Part shown: piece after piece, positions 9,639 to 18,711 of the stretch
Numbering within the stretch: position 1 is the stretch's first letter
Layout of the letters: each line of letters opens with the position of its first letter
Source of the DNA: Tannerella sp.
GTDB taxonomy: Bacteria; Bacteroidota; Bacteroidia; Bacteroidales; Tannerellaceae
Length of the DNA stretch: 64,000 nt
Assembly: GCA_031285565.1 (NCBI GenBank)
Contig: JAITVY010000102.1
Location: 20,252-84,251, forward strand
Direction: 5' to 3'
Notes under the pieces: model-generated
What the model saw: only the letters and a program-made list of their open reading frames with translations
What the model was told of the DNA's origin: nothing
Database searches by the model: none
Program-made: the position numbers and the translations under genes

Positions 9639-12386
9639 ATGCATAGAAGAATACGCTTGTTGATTGCCTTGATGGGCATAATTGTTTTTAAGGGTTTTGC
9701 ACAGACGGATGATACGATTCAGCTTGCACAGACAACCGATACGATACCGCTCGTCCAGCCTGCTGAAACGATCCAGATAGTGGAGGCTGATGATACGATA
9801 CCGCCTGGAGAAATTCCCGAAATAAATTATTCGTCTGCTAAAAGATACACGATTGCTGATATAAAGGTCTCCGGGATTCAGAATTACGAAGATTATGTAT
9901 TAATAGGTTTTTCAGGTTTGGCCGTAGGAGATGAAGTATCGGTACCGGGTGATGAGATAACGGATGCCATCAAGCGTTTCTGGCGTCATGGTCTGTTTTC
10001 AGATGTAAAGATTCTTGCTACACGTGTGAAGGATAACAAGGTATGGCTGGAGATTCAGTTAAAACAGCGTCCGCGTATTTCGGAAATCAATTATAACGGA
10101 GTAAAGAAGGGTGAGCGTGAGGATTTGATATCGCGTTTAGGATTGCGTAAAGGACATACAATCACAACAAACGTATCTGACCGTGCCAAGACATTAATCC
10201 AGAAGTATTTCGACGGAAAGGGCTTTAAGAATGTCGAGGTAGATATCGTTCAGCGTGAAGATTTGTCGAAAGAGGGAGAGGTAATTGTCGATATCAACAT
10301 CAATAAGAACCAGAAGACGAAGATTGAAGAAATTACGATCACGGGAAATGAGGAACTGTCGGACTTTACGCTGAAGAAAGCGATGAAAAAGACAAACGAG
10401 CGTATGAATTTGCTAAAGAGGCCGAAGACGAGTGTCCTTGAAGCTTTCAGTACGAAAAAGTTCACTACGGAAGAATATGAGAATGACAAGAAGAACCTGA
10501 TTGATAAGTATAATGAATTTGGTTACCGTGATGCCGTGATTGTTTCGGATAGTGTTGTGAACGTAAATGAAAAGCGTGTCTCTGTTTTCCTTTCGGTAGA
10601 TGAAGGACAGAAATATTATCTGAAGGATGTGTTATTTGTCGGTAACACGAAATACCCGTCGGAACAATTGGAGATGCTTTTGAATATGAAGTCCGGTGAT
10701 GTTTATAACCAAAAGAAACTTATGGAGCGTTTGCAGACCGATGAGGATGCAGTGGCGAATATTTATTATAATAACGGCTACTTATTTTTTGGAGCCGATC
10801 CGGTGGAAGTGGATATTCAGAATGACTCCATCTCGTTAGAGATTCGTATTCAGGAGGGTCCCCAGGCCACGATCAATAAGGTTATCGTAGCAGGAAACGA
10901 CCGTTTATATGAAGATGTGGTACGTCGTGAATTGCGAACGAAACCCGGTCAGTTATTCAGCCGTGAGGACCTGATGCGTTCAGCCCGTGAATTAGCTCAG
11001 ATGGGTCATTTTGATCCTGAGAATATGGTTCCCGAACCGATACCTAATCCTGATAATGGAACGGTTGATATCCGTTATAACCTTGTCTCGAAGGCGAATG
11101 ACCAGGTGGAAGTATCTGCCGGTTGGGGTCAGACGGGTTTGATCGGAAAACTGAGTTTGAAGTTTACGAACTTTTCGATGAAGAACTTCCTTAATCCGAG
11201 TACTTATCGTGGCATTATCCCTCAGGGTGAGGGCCAGACGCTGACGTTAAGTGGTCAGACAAGCGGTAAGTATTACCAGTCGTATAATATATCATTCATG
11301 GACCCATGGTTTGGAGGAAAACGTCCGAATACGTTATCAGTGAGTTTATATTATGCGAAGATGACGGGTATAAATAATAACTTTTACAGTTCTCAGTATA
11401 GTCCTTATTATGGTTCTTACGGTGGTTATGGCGGCTATGGTGGTTATGGCGGTTACAACAGTAGCCTGTATGAAGGACTGTATGAGGCCTCCTACGACCC
11501 GGATAAATATATGCAGATGATAGGTGTAACTGTGGGTTACGGAAAACGATTAAACTGGCCTGATGATTATTTCTACTTTATGGCCTCTTTGAACTATCAG
11601 TTGTACCGTATGAAGAACTGGTATGAATATTTTATCGTTACGGATGGAAATTGTCATAAAATCAGTCTTGATTTGTCGTTACAACGCAGTTCAATCGATA
11701 ACCCATTGTATACACGTTATGGTTCGAGTTTCACGGCATCCGTATCTGCTACACCTCCTTATTCATTGTTTGATGGAAAAGATTATGCATCCATGACTGA
11801 CCAGGATGAGGGCAAGCATAAATTGATAGAGTATCATAAATGGAAATTCCAGGGCAAACTGTTCTTCCCGTTAGCGCCTCTTCCTTCCAATAATGGTCCG
11901 AAACGTACGCCTGTATTAATGTCGCGTATTGAATATGGATTCTTAGGATATTATAATAAAGATAAGATCTCTCCGTTTGAGACTTTCCAGGTTGGTGGTG
12001 ACGGAATGTCGGGTTACTCCAGTTATTATGCCACAGAGATGGTAGCATTGAGGGGATATGATAATGGATCACTGGCCGGTCAGAATTATGCTATTCCGTA
12101 TGGTTATGCTTATTCGCGTTTGTCGATGGAGCTTCGTTATCCATTTATTCTTGAACCCACTTCTACGATTTATGGTTTGGTGTTTGCCGAGGCCGGTAAT
12201 GCATGGGGATCGATCAGTGATTTCAGTCCTTTTGACTTGAAGCGTTCGGCTGGTGTTGGTGTTCGTATATTCCTTCCGATGATTGGTATGATGGGGATAG
12301 ACTGGGCTTATGGTTTTGATGTTCCATATGGACAGTCCTCTAAAGGAGGAAGCCAGTTCCACTTTGTATTAGGCCAGGAATTCTAA
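9639..12386 (+). CDS. bamA: Outer-membrane protein assembly factor BamA
   Basis: Multiple POTRA repeats, Omp85 barrel with VALRGYDNGSLAG motif. Confidence 0.95.
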   Translation: MHRRIRLLIALMGIIVFKGFAQTDDTIQLAQTTDTIPLVQPAETIQIVEADDTIPPGEIPEINYSSAKRYTIADIKVSGIQNYEDYVLIGFSGLAVGDEVSVPGDEITDAIKRFWRHGLFSDVKILATRVKDNKVWLEIQLKQRPRISEINYNGVKKGEREDLISRLGLRKGHTITTNVSDRAKTLIQKYFDGKGFKNVEVDIVQREDLSKEGEVIVDININKNQKTKIEEITITGNEELSDFTLKKAMKKTNERMNLLKRPKTSVLEAFSTKKFTTEEYENDKKNLIDKYNEFGYRDAVIVSDSVVNVNEKRVSVFLSVDEGQKYYLKDVLFVGNTKYPSEQLEMLLNMKSGDVYNQKKLMERLQTDEDAVANIYYNNGYLFFGADPVEVDIQNDSISLEIRIQEGPQATINKVIVAGNDRLYEDVVRRELRTKPGQLFSREDLMRSARELAQMGHFDPENMVPEPIPNPDNGTVDIRYNLVSKANDQVEVSAGWGQTGLIGKLSLKFTNFSMKNFLNPSTYRGIIPQGEGQTLTLSGQTSGKYYQSYNISFMDPWFGGKRPNTLSVSLYYAKMTGINNNFYSSQYSPYYGSYGGYGGYGGYGGYNSSLYEGLYEASYDPDKYMQMIGVTVGYGKRLNWPDDYFYFMASLNYQLYRMKNWYEYFIVTDGNCHKISLDLSLQRSSIDNPLYTRYGSSFTASVSATPPYSLFDGKDYASMTDQDEGKHKLIEYHKWKFQGKLFFPLAPLPSNNGPKRTPVLMSRIEYGFLGYYNKDKISPFETFQVGGDGMSGYSSYYATEMVALRGYDNGSLAGQNYAIPYGYAYSRLSMELRYPFILEPTSTIYGLVFAEAGNAWGSISDFSPFDLKRSAGVGVRIFLPMIGMMGIDWAYGFDVPYGQSSKGGSQFHFVLGQEF

Positions 12387-12430
12387 TGTTAATTTAACAT
12401 AAATAGAAAAGAACGGATAAAACTCTCTGT

Positions 12431-12438
12431 TATATTTG
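12431..12438 (+). promoter_or_regulatory. Putative -7 box TATATTTG upstream of ompH
   Basis: Matches Bacteroidales TAnnTTTG consensus. Confidence 0.5.
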
Positions 12439-12450
12439 CAGTCTAAGCAA

Positions 12451-12492
12451 ATGACTAATGAAATTGAACTAAAAAAGGAGAATCAATTATGA
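12451..12492 (+). other. Candidate 13-codon leader mini-ORF MTNEIELKKENQL overlapping the ompH start (ATGA)
   Basis: ATG ACT AAT GAA ATT GAA CTA AAA AAG GAG AAT CAA TTA TGA; TGA overlaps ATG at 12489. Confidence 0.35.
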
Positions 12493-13007
12493 AAAGAAAA
12501 GGGATTTTATTTATAGGAATGGTGTTGTTTTGCTCGGTAGCAATGATGGCACAGAAATTTGCCTTAATTGATATGGAGTATATTTTAAAAAATATTCCGG
12601 CATATGAGATGACTAACGAACAGCTGTCTCAGCTTTCTAAAAAATGGCAAGGTGAAGTAGAAACTCTTCAGGAAGAGGCACAGAATATGTATAAAACTTA
12701 CCAAAGTGATTTGGTATTTCTTTCGGCAGAGATGAAGACCAAACGTGAAGAAGCAATTGTAAAAAAAGAGCAGGACGCACAGGATCTGAAGCGCCAGTAT
12801 TTTGGAGCAGAAGGCGAATTGTACCAGAAAAGGGCGAGCCTGATGAAACCGATTCAGGACGAGATCTATAATGCGGTTAAAGAAATAGCGGAGGATAAGG
12901 GTTATCAGGCTGTCGTAGACCGTGCTTCGGCCATGAGTCTGATTTTTGCATCTCCTAAGATTGATATCAGTAATGAAGTTCTTATAAAGTTAGGATATTC
13001 AAAATAA
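12489..13007 (+). CDS. ompH: OmpH/Skp family periplasmic chaperone
   Basis: FALIDMEYILKNIPAYEMTNEQLSQLSKKWQGEVE..., coiled-coil. Confidence 0.9.
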   Translation: MKRKGILFIGMVLFCSVAMMAQKFALIDMEYILKNIPAYEMTNEQLSQLSKKWQGEVETLQEEAQNMYKTYQSDLVFLSAEMKTKREEAIVKKEQDAQDLKRQYFGAEGELYQKRASLMKPIQDEIYNAVKEIAEDKGYQAVVDRASAMSLIFASPKIDISNEVLIKLGYSK

Positions 13008-13012
13008 ATGCG

Positions 13013-13020
13013 TACATTTG
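13013..13020 (+). promoter_or_regulatory. Putative -7 box TACATTTG upstream of second ompH
   Basis: Matches TAnnTTTG. Confidence 0.4.
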
Positions 13021-13076
13021 TCCGCATTAAAATGGATTTTTTAAGCTGAAAATATTTAATTATAATAATAACCAAA

Positions 13077-13574
13077 ATGAAGAAATTTGTAGTTCTATTG
13101 CTAATGCTCCTTCCGTTAGGGGTTGTTGCACAGGAGGTAAAAATCGCAATTGTAAATTCGATGGAAATTTTCAATGTGATGCCGGAAGTATCCGATGTTG
13201 AAAATCAATTAGCTGCTTTGCAAGAACAATATGAAAAAGAATTTAAAGTGATGCAGGATGAATATAATAAAAAGTTTGCCGAATATGTGGAGCAACGTGA
13301 TTCTTTAACGGACAATATCCGTCTGAGAAGAGAACAGGAAATCCAGGATTTGGAAACCCGTATTCAGAATTTTGTACCGGTAGCACAACAGGAAATACAA
13401 AAGAAACAACAAGAACTTTTTGCTCCGATTCAGGAAAAGATACATAATGCTATTAAAGCTGTAGGTGATGAAAAAGGTTATACCTATATTCTGAATCCTC
13501 AGGTATTGCTTTATCAGGGTGATAATGCTGTGGATGCTACTCCTTTTGTGAAAACAAAATTAGGCTTGAAATAA
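13077..13574 (+). CDS. ompH: OmpH/Skp family periplasmic chaperone (second copy)
   Basis: VKIAIVNSMEIFNVMPEVSDVENQLAALQEQYEKE... Confidence 0.9.
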   Translation: MKKFVVLLLMLLPLGVVAQEVKIAIVNSMEIFNVMPEVSDVENQLAALQEQYEKEFKVMQDEYNKKFAEYVEQRDSLTDNIRLRREQEIQDLETRIQNFVPVAQQEIQKKQQELFAPIQEKIHNAIKAVGDEKGYTYILNPQVLLYQGDNAVDATPFVKTKLGLK

Positions 13575-13600
13575 GAGATTTATTTATATAATTTATAAGA

Positions 13601-13639
13601 GGATGTCTTTCACCAGTATGTGGGGAGACATCCTTTTTT
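13601..13639 (+). terminator. Intrinsic terminator between ompH and murI
   Basis: GGATGTCT-loop-AGACATCC followed by T6. Confidence 0.85.
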
Positions 13640-13647
13640 AGCTAAAT

Positions 13648-14478
13648 ATGACAGGAAAAAAGGCACCGATTGGTATTTTTGATTCCGGATACGGGGGATT
13701 AACCATTTTTGGGGAGATTCGGAGTTTGTTACCTCAATACGATTACGTGTATTTAGGTGATAATGCACGAACGCCTTATGGAAGCCGTTCGTTTGAAGTT
13801 GTCTATCAGTTTACACGTCAGGCCGTATTGCACTTATTGGCCGAAGGTTGCCCGTTAATAATTTTAGCCTGTAATACGGCTTCGGCAAAGGCCTTGCGGA
13901 CGATTCAGCAATGTGATTTGCCTCAGATTGATGTTACAAAGCGTGTCTTGGGTGTGATTCGACCAACCGTGGAGGTGGTCGATCAGGTGAGCTGTACAAA
14001 ACATATTGGTGTCCTGGGAACATCCGGCACTATTTATTCGCGATCGTACGAGCTTGAAATCGCCAAGCTTTATCCGGATGTACATGTTGTGAGTGAAGCT
14101 TGTCCGATGTGGGTACCATTGGTCGAAAACCGTGAGTACGATTCTCCCGGAGCCGATTATTTTATACAAAAGCATCTGAATGCTTTATTAATGCAGGATA
14201 GTCGGATTGATACAATCTTACTTGCCTGTACGCATTATCCTTTACTAATGAATAAAATTAAACAGTATTTACCGGCAGGAATTACCGTTTTCCCGCAGGG
14301 AAAACAGGTCGCAGATAGTCTGAAGGATTATCTTTTCCGCCATCCGGAAATGGAGATGCGGTTGACACAACACGCGACCTGCCGTTTTCAGACAACGGAA
14401 TCTGCCGCAAAATTCTCGGAATCAGCTTCTGTTTTTTTAAAACATCCGGTGGAAGTTGAACAGATAGTTATCGCATGA
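13648..14478 (+). CDS. murI: Glutamate racemase
   Basis: IGIFDSGYGGLTIF, YLGDNARTPYG, ACNTASA, LACTHYPLL. Confidence 0.96.
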   Translation: MTGKKAPIGIFDSGYGGLTIFGEIRSLLPQYDYVYLGDNARTPYGSRSFEVVYQFTRQAVLHLLAEGCPLIILACNTASAKALRTIQQCDLPQIDVTKRVLGVIRPTVEVVDQVSCTKHIGVLGTSGTIYSRSYELEIAKLYPDVHVVSEACPMWVPLVENREYDSPGADYFIQKHLNALLMQDSRIDTILLACTHYPLLMNKIKQYLPAGITVFPQGKQVADSLKDYLFRHPEMEMRLTQHATCRFQTTESAAKFSESASVFLKHPVEVEQIVIA

Positions 14479-15137
14479 AATATTTAAAAATACTTGTTTG
14501 TTTTATATTTCTTTCGTTTACTTTCCAAACGAAAGACTGGGATCAGTATTTGCAATCATCCGGCTTTGTGGACATCCGGCAACTGGATCCTACGATTCAG
14601 GTTCATTTGGTTTATGCGACTCCTCATAACTTTATGAATGAAAAGGTTTACACCGGAATGACGAAAGCGTGGTTACACCCTGATGGTGCGAATAAATTGT
14701 TACGGGCGCAGCAGTTGCTTAAAAAAGAGAATCCCGGATATTCATTGTTGGTATATGATGCTGCGCGTCCTTTCGAAGTGCAGAAGAAAATGTGGCAGTT
14801 GGTCCGGGGTACAAAGAATGTATATTATGTAGCTAATCCGGCGAAAGGAGGCGGTTTACATAATTACGGAATGGCTGTAGATGTAACTATTGTTGCTGAA
14901 AATGGAAAGCCCCTTCCAATGGGTACTTCGTATGATTTTTTTGGAGAAGAAGCACATACAGATAATGAAAAGGCATTAGTTGAATCAGGGAAAATCACTA
15001 AGAATGAATTACAGAATCGTCTGTTATTACGCCGTATAATGCGTCAGGCCGGATTTACTACGGTTACCAGTGAATGGTGGCATTTTAATGCCTGTTCGAG
15101 AAGTGCTGCAAGGGCGAATTACAAACTAATAGAATGA
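14475..15137 (+). CDS. M15-family D-alanyl-D-alanine dipeptidase (VanX/DdpX-like)
   Basis: YDAARPFEVQKKMW, GGGLHNYGMAVDV (zinc ligands), EWWHFN. Confidence 0.92.
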   Translation: MKYLKILVCFIFLSFTFQTKDWDQYLQSSGFVDIRQLDPTIQVHLVYATPHNFMNEKVYTGMTKAWLHPDGANKLLRAQQLLKKENPGYSLLVYDAARPFEVQKKMWQLVRGTKNVYYVANPAKGGGLHNYGMAVDVTIVAENGKPLPMGTSYDFFGEEAHTDNEKALVESGKITKNELQNRLLLRRIMRQAGFTTVTSEWWHFNACSRSAARANYKLIE

Positions 15138-15139
15138 AT

Positions 15140-15508
15140 TCAGACAATGCTTTTGCCGAATGGCGTTAATGCCAGACCGGCCATTTTGAAATGTTGCTTT
15201 CCGAACGGGATACCTATAATCGTGATACATAATAATATTCCGAAGAATAAATGGGTAAGGCAGATACCCAATCCTCCCAGGATAATCCATAGAATATTCA
15301 TAATAATGGATAAGCAACCGCTTGAACCACCGTTATCAACTACTTTACTGCCGAATGGCCATAGAGCTAATACTGCTAATTTGAGTGTTTGCAAACCGAA
15401 TGGAAAGCCTATTATTGTTATCATCATCAGAATACTTGAAATGAGGTATTCGATTGCAGTAAGAAAACCCCCGAAAATAAGCCAGATTATATTTCCTAAA
15501 AATTTCAT
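15140..15508 (-). CDS. yccF: YccF domain-containing inner-membrane protein (two internal repeats)
   Basis: NIIWLIFGGFLTAIEYLISSILMMITIIGFPFGLQTLKLA repeated as NILWIILGGLGICLTHLFFGILLCITIIGIPFGKQHFKMA. Confidence 0.9.
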   Translation of the reverse strand: MKFLGNIIWLIFGGFLTAIEYLISSILMMITIIGFPFGLQTLKLAVLALWPFGSKVVDNGGSSGCLSIIMNILWIILGGLGICLTHLFFGILLCITIIGIPFGKQHFKMAGLALTPFGKSIV

Positions 15509-15683
15509 GCGGTAATAATTATTTATTTACACTAAGGTCGCATAGAACTCGCACGATTTTTATTATCATGGATTTATGTGATTTTACAAAAATCATGCTT
15601 CGTTTCATACGATAATATTTTTGTTTAATAATAAGACGATGAACATGCTTGATTTGTTACAAAAAAAATCTTTTTTTAATGAA

Positions 15684-16982
15684 TCATTCAGGAATCTTTA
15701 CCGAATCCGGCATGTTGTGACTTACTGAATCCGGCAGATGACCGGCATTTAATTGCAGCAGAATATCCTGTTTAATCATATCGAAGCTGTCTTTTAGTTC
15801 GGGTTTGACGGGATGCGAGGGTGGTGACTCCATCTTCAGCGGATCGATGGGTTTGCCGTTCTTATGTACCCGGAAATCCAGATGTGGCCCGGTTGATAAA
15901 CCGGTTGAACCTACATACCCGATTACTTCTCCTTGTTGTACATGTTTGCCTATGGCAATTCCTTTGGCAAATCCACGAAGGTGCATATAGGTGGTTGTAT
16001 ATGTAGCGTTATGTTGAATCTTTACAAAGTTACCGCCTCCTCCTTTTTGAACGCCTTTTGCGATTACTTTCCCATTGCCGATTGTTTTTACCGGAGTTCC
16101 TGAAGGCGCTGCATAATCAACGCCATGATGGGCCCGGTATCGTTTTAATACAGGATGGAAACGTGAGTTTGTAAAACGTGAAGAAATACGGAAAAAATCT
16201 AAGGGGGCTTTTAAGAATGCTTTTCGCAGACTTTGTCCTTCTGCATCAAAATATTCCGATATACTATCCTGAACGAAGGGTATAGCAGCAAAAGGTTTTC
16301 CTCCATGTATAAAAATGGCCCCGTCAATAGAGGTAATATTCAGATATACAGAATCGTCAATATACGATTCTGTGAATAGAACCTGAAACGAGTCTTCCTC
16401 CTGTATTCCGAAAAAGTCGATCTGCCAGGCATATATATCTGCTAATTTAATTGCCAGTATGGGATCTGTTCCCAGTTTTTTTATCTCATTCCATAAGGAA
16501 CTTTTTACGCTTCCTTTTAAAAGTTTTTGATGCAGGGTTATTTCTTTTTGATATAAGTAACCCTGAATAGGACGGCAGGTTAAATCTACAACTACGTGAT
16601 CGGTTAATGATTTGGAAAAAACAAGGTAATGAATCGATTCGTCTTCGTCCTGGGTTGTAACTGTACAATACGTTTGACCGGCCCGTAATTTTTTAGGATC
16701 GAGATATTCAGCGATGGCTTCTATTATGCTATCTCCAATTGTATATGGTAACCCGATTTTTGAAAAGATTATGGACGGATTTTCTCCCGGCTGGATTGTA
16801 TATTCATTTATATTTAACGAGTCAATACATATATCGTATAAAAAGGTACGGGTATCTTCAATAACAACTTCATCATCCGAAGGTATTCGTTTTTCGGGAC
16901 GACATGATACTACTATCAATAATAGTAATATATAAAATATAAATGATTTTTGGTTTAATGCAACTCTCTTCATGAACATCAT
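15684..16982 (-). CDS. M23 family metallopeptidase (LytM/NlpD-type)
   Basis: HHGVDYAAPSGTPVKTIGNGKV..., YMHLRGF, GSTGLSTGPHLDFRV. Confidence 0.94.
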   Translation of the reverse strand: MMFMKRVALNQKSFIFYILLLLIVVSCRPEKRIPSDDEVVIEDTRTFLYDICIDSLNINEYTIQPGENPSIIFSKIGLPYTIGDSIIEAIAEYLDPKKLRAGQTYCTVTTQDEDESIHYLVFSKSLTDHVVVDLTCRPIQGYLYQKEITLHQKLLKGSVKSSLWNEIKKLGTDPILAIKLADIYAWQIDFFGIQEEDSFQVLFTESYIDDSVYLNITSIDGAIFIHGGKPFAAIPFVQDSISEYFDAEGQSLRKAFLKAPLDFFRISSRFTNSRFHPVLKRYRAHHGVDYAAPSGTPVKTIGNGKVIAKGVQKGGGGNFVKIQHNATYTTTYMHLRGFAKGIAIGKHVQQGEVIGYVGSTGLSTGPHLDFRVHKNGKPIDPLKMESPPSHPVKPELKDSFDMIKQDILLQLNAGHLPDSVSHNMPDSVKIPE

Positions 16983-17076
16983 GCAACAAAAATAGGGAAA
17001 AAAGGGAAATTTGCATAGGTATAATGGATTTTATAGTATGTTTAATTGTTAATATAGGTTGTTTATGAGTTATGTT

Positions 17077-17156
17077 TCTCATGATTTTTAGGTATCGTTT
17101 TGATAAGAATCACAATAAATAGGTATTTTTAATATAAATAAACTGATGTAATTTTG
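17077..17156 (+). promoter_or_regulatory. Promoter module copy 1: GGTAT-N26-GGTAT direct repeat plus -7 box TAATTTTG
   Basis: 51-bp block aligns without gaps to 18509-18559 (39/51 by hand); TAATTTTG at 17149-17156. Confidence 0.65.
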
Positions 17157-17190
17157 AGATGATTTATAAACAAATTGATAATATTAAATT

Positions 17191-18408
17191 ATGAAAACAA
17201 AATTATTTATTTTAAGCTGCTTAATGATTTGCAGTAGTTTCGTTTATCAGGCGTATGCCGGAGGTTATATTGTTTACTCAAATATCAAATTTACGTATAA
17301 TGGTCCGACTTCTTTTCCTAATGCAAATTCAATTGCAGCAGTAACTTTTACATTTGAAGGAAGTGACTGGTCTAATCTTACCGGTTCGTGTCATGGTTAT
17401 GTATTATTATCTAAAACATCGGACTTCAATTTGGGGGATCAGAATAAAAATTTTTACAAAGCACAAAATTTGGGTCGCTGTTTTAAGTTAGTAGAAAATA
17501 GCCGTATGAATGGATATGGATCAAACAAAGTGATTTTTCCAGAAGACAAACCCGGTTCGAAGTATTATAATAATATGATTGAAGATTCTAATTCTAAAAT
17601 ACCTGATGGTGAGTATTATATGGCAGTACTTTTTGCTACTACATATAAAAAAGTCAAAATGCCTGATGGTACAATTGCTACGTCAGGTGCTTACGTTGTG
17701 ATTCCGGAGAAAAATAATAAAAAGATTTATATAGGAAAGAAGCCTGTTACACCTACGCCAACCTGTGATATTAATGTTCGTGATTTTACGATTGGTAAGG
17801 AATCAATATATCCTGGAGGTTCTTTTAGTGGTGAGGTTACTGTAGAACTTACAGGTGTGAAGCAATTAGATGCGAATATGTCAATTACTTTATATCCTGA
17901 TGGTGGAGGAGCAGGAAACATCCTTACTTCACAACGAGTAACACTGTTGCAAGGTAGTCAGAAAATAAGTAATTATTATATGGTGCCATCGATGCCAAAT
18001 GTAAAATATAAATCTTTGGAGGTAAGATTTGTAAATAACTGTGTTACCTGCTGTGGCGAGAGTAATACAACCAATAATTCAAAAAGCATTTCTCCTCCTA
18101 CTATTGTACAAAGATCTGGTCTCAGAAGTCTGGAGCTTATAGATGATATAGATCAAATGAACTTGTCTGATCTATCTGCTTTCTGGGATAATGCGGATCA
18201 ATCAGCAGTAAAAATAAGTGTAGATGAACAGTGGATAGGTAAAGAGATTTATATTGTGAATGTTACCCGGAATGCGTTTGTTGCGAAACGGGAAATAACA
18301 GCTACAGAATTTTCTGTATCCGTTGCCAATGCTGTAAGAAAGGGAGATATTATCAGTATATATGTGAATGGAACAGAACAATCTTCTAAGCTACTAAAAA
18401 CGCATTAA
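17191..18408 (+). CDS. Secreted protein of unknown function
   Basis: Signal peptide MKTKLFILSCLMICSSFVYQAYAGG; Cys-rich VNNCVTCCGESN; no family recognised. Confidence 0.75.
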   Translation: MKTKLFILSCLMICSSFVYQAYAGGYIVYSNIKFTYNGPTSFPNANSIAAVTFTFEGSDWSNLTGSCHGYVLLSKTSDFNLGDQNKNFYKAQNLGRCFKLVENSRMNGYGSNKVIFPEDKPGSKYYNNMIEDSNSKIPDGEYYMAVLFATTYKKVKMPDGTIATSGAYVVIPEKNNKKIYIGKKPVTPTPTCDINVRDFTIGKESIYPGGSFSGEVTVELTGVKQLDANMSITLYPDGGGAGNILTSQRVTLLQGSQKISNYYMVPSMPNVKYKSLEVRFVNNCVTCCGESNTTNNSKSISPPTIVQRSGLRSLELIDDIDQMNLSDLSAFWDNADQSAVKISVDEQWIGKEIYIVNVTRNAFVAKREITATEFSVSVANAVRKGDIISIYVNGTEQSSKLLKTH

Positions 18409-18440
18409 TTACTTTTTTTGTGATTTGAAGAATTTATTTG

Positions 18441-18477
18441 GCAATGTTAATTCCGGATTCATCCGGGTTAACATTGC
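18441..18477 (+). terminator. Intrinsic terminator of secreted-protein gene
   Basis: GCAATGTTAA-(T)TCCGGA-TTCA-TCCGGG-TTAACATTGC hairpin. Confidence 0.85.
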
Positions 18478-18508
18478 TTTATATTGTGTTAAATCCAGAA
18501 GAAATGGC

Positions 18509-18588
18509 TCTCACTATTTGTTGGTATATTTTTGATAAAAATCATTATTTTTAGGTATTCCACGATCTGCAAATAGGGAATACTTTTG
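18509..18588 (+). promoter_or_regulatory. Promoter module copy 2: GGTAT-N26-GGTAT direct repeat plus -7 box TACTTTTG
   Basis: Same element as 17077-17156; TACTTTTG at 18581-18588, identical spacing. Confidence 0.65.
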
Positions 18589-18711
18589 CAAATGCTATTT
18601 TGATAAACATTAACCAAATATAGTGAAAAGTGAGAGGCAAAGCAAAAAAGAAAACATTTCTTTCGATCTTGCCCGGGCTACATCTCTATATTCTATAAAT
18701 ATTTTAAAATA

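Noticed and set aside
15147-15515. 122-aa plus-strand ORF almost fully antisense to yccF
   Set aside because: Mirror of the duplicated YccF sequence; minus strand gives the clear conserved family, so this is a shadow ORF.
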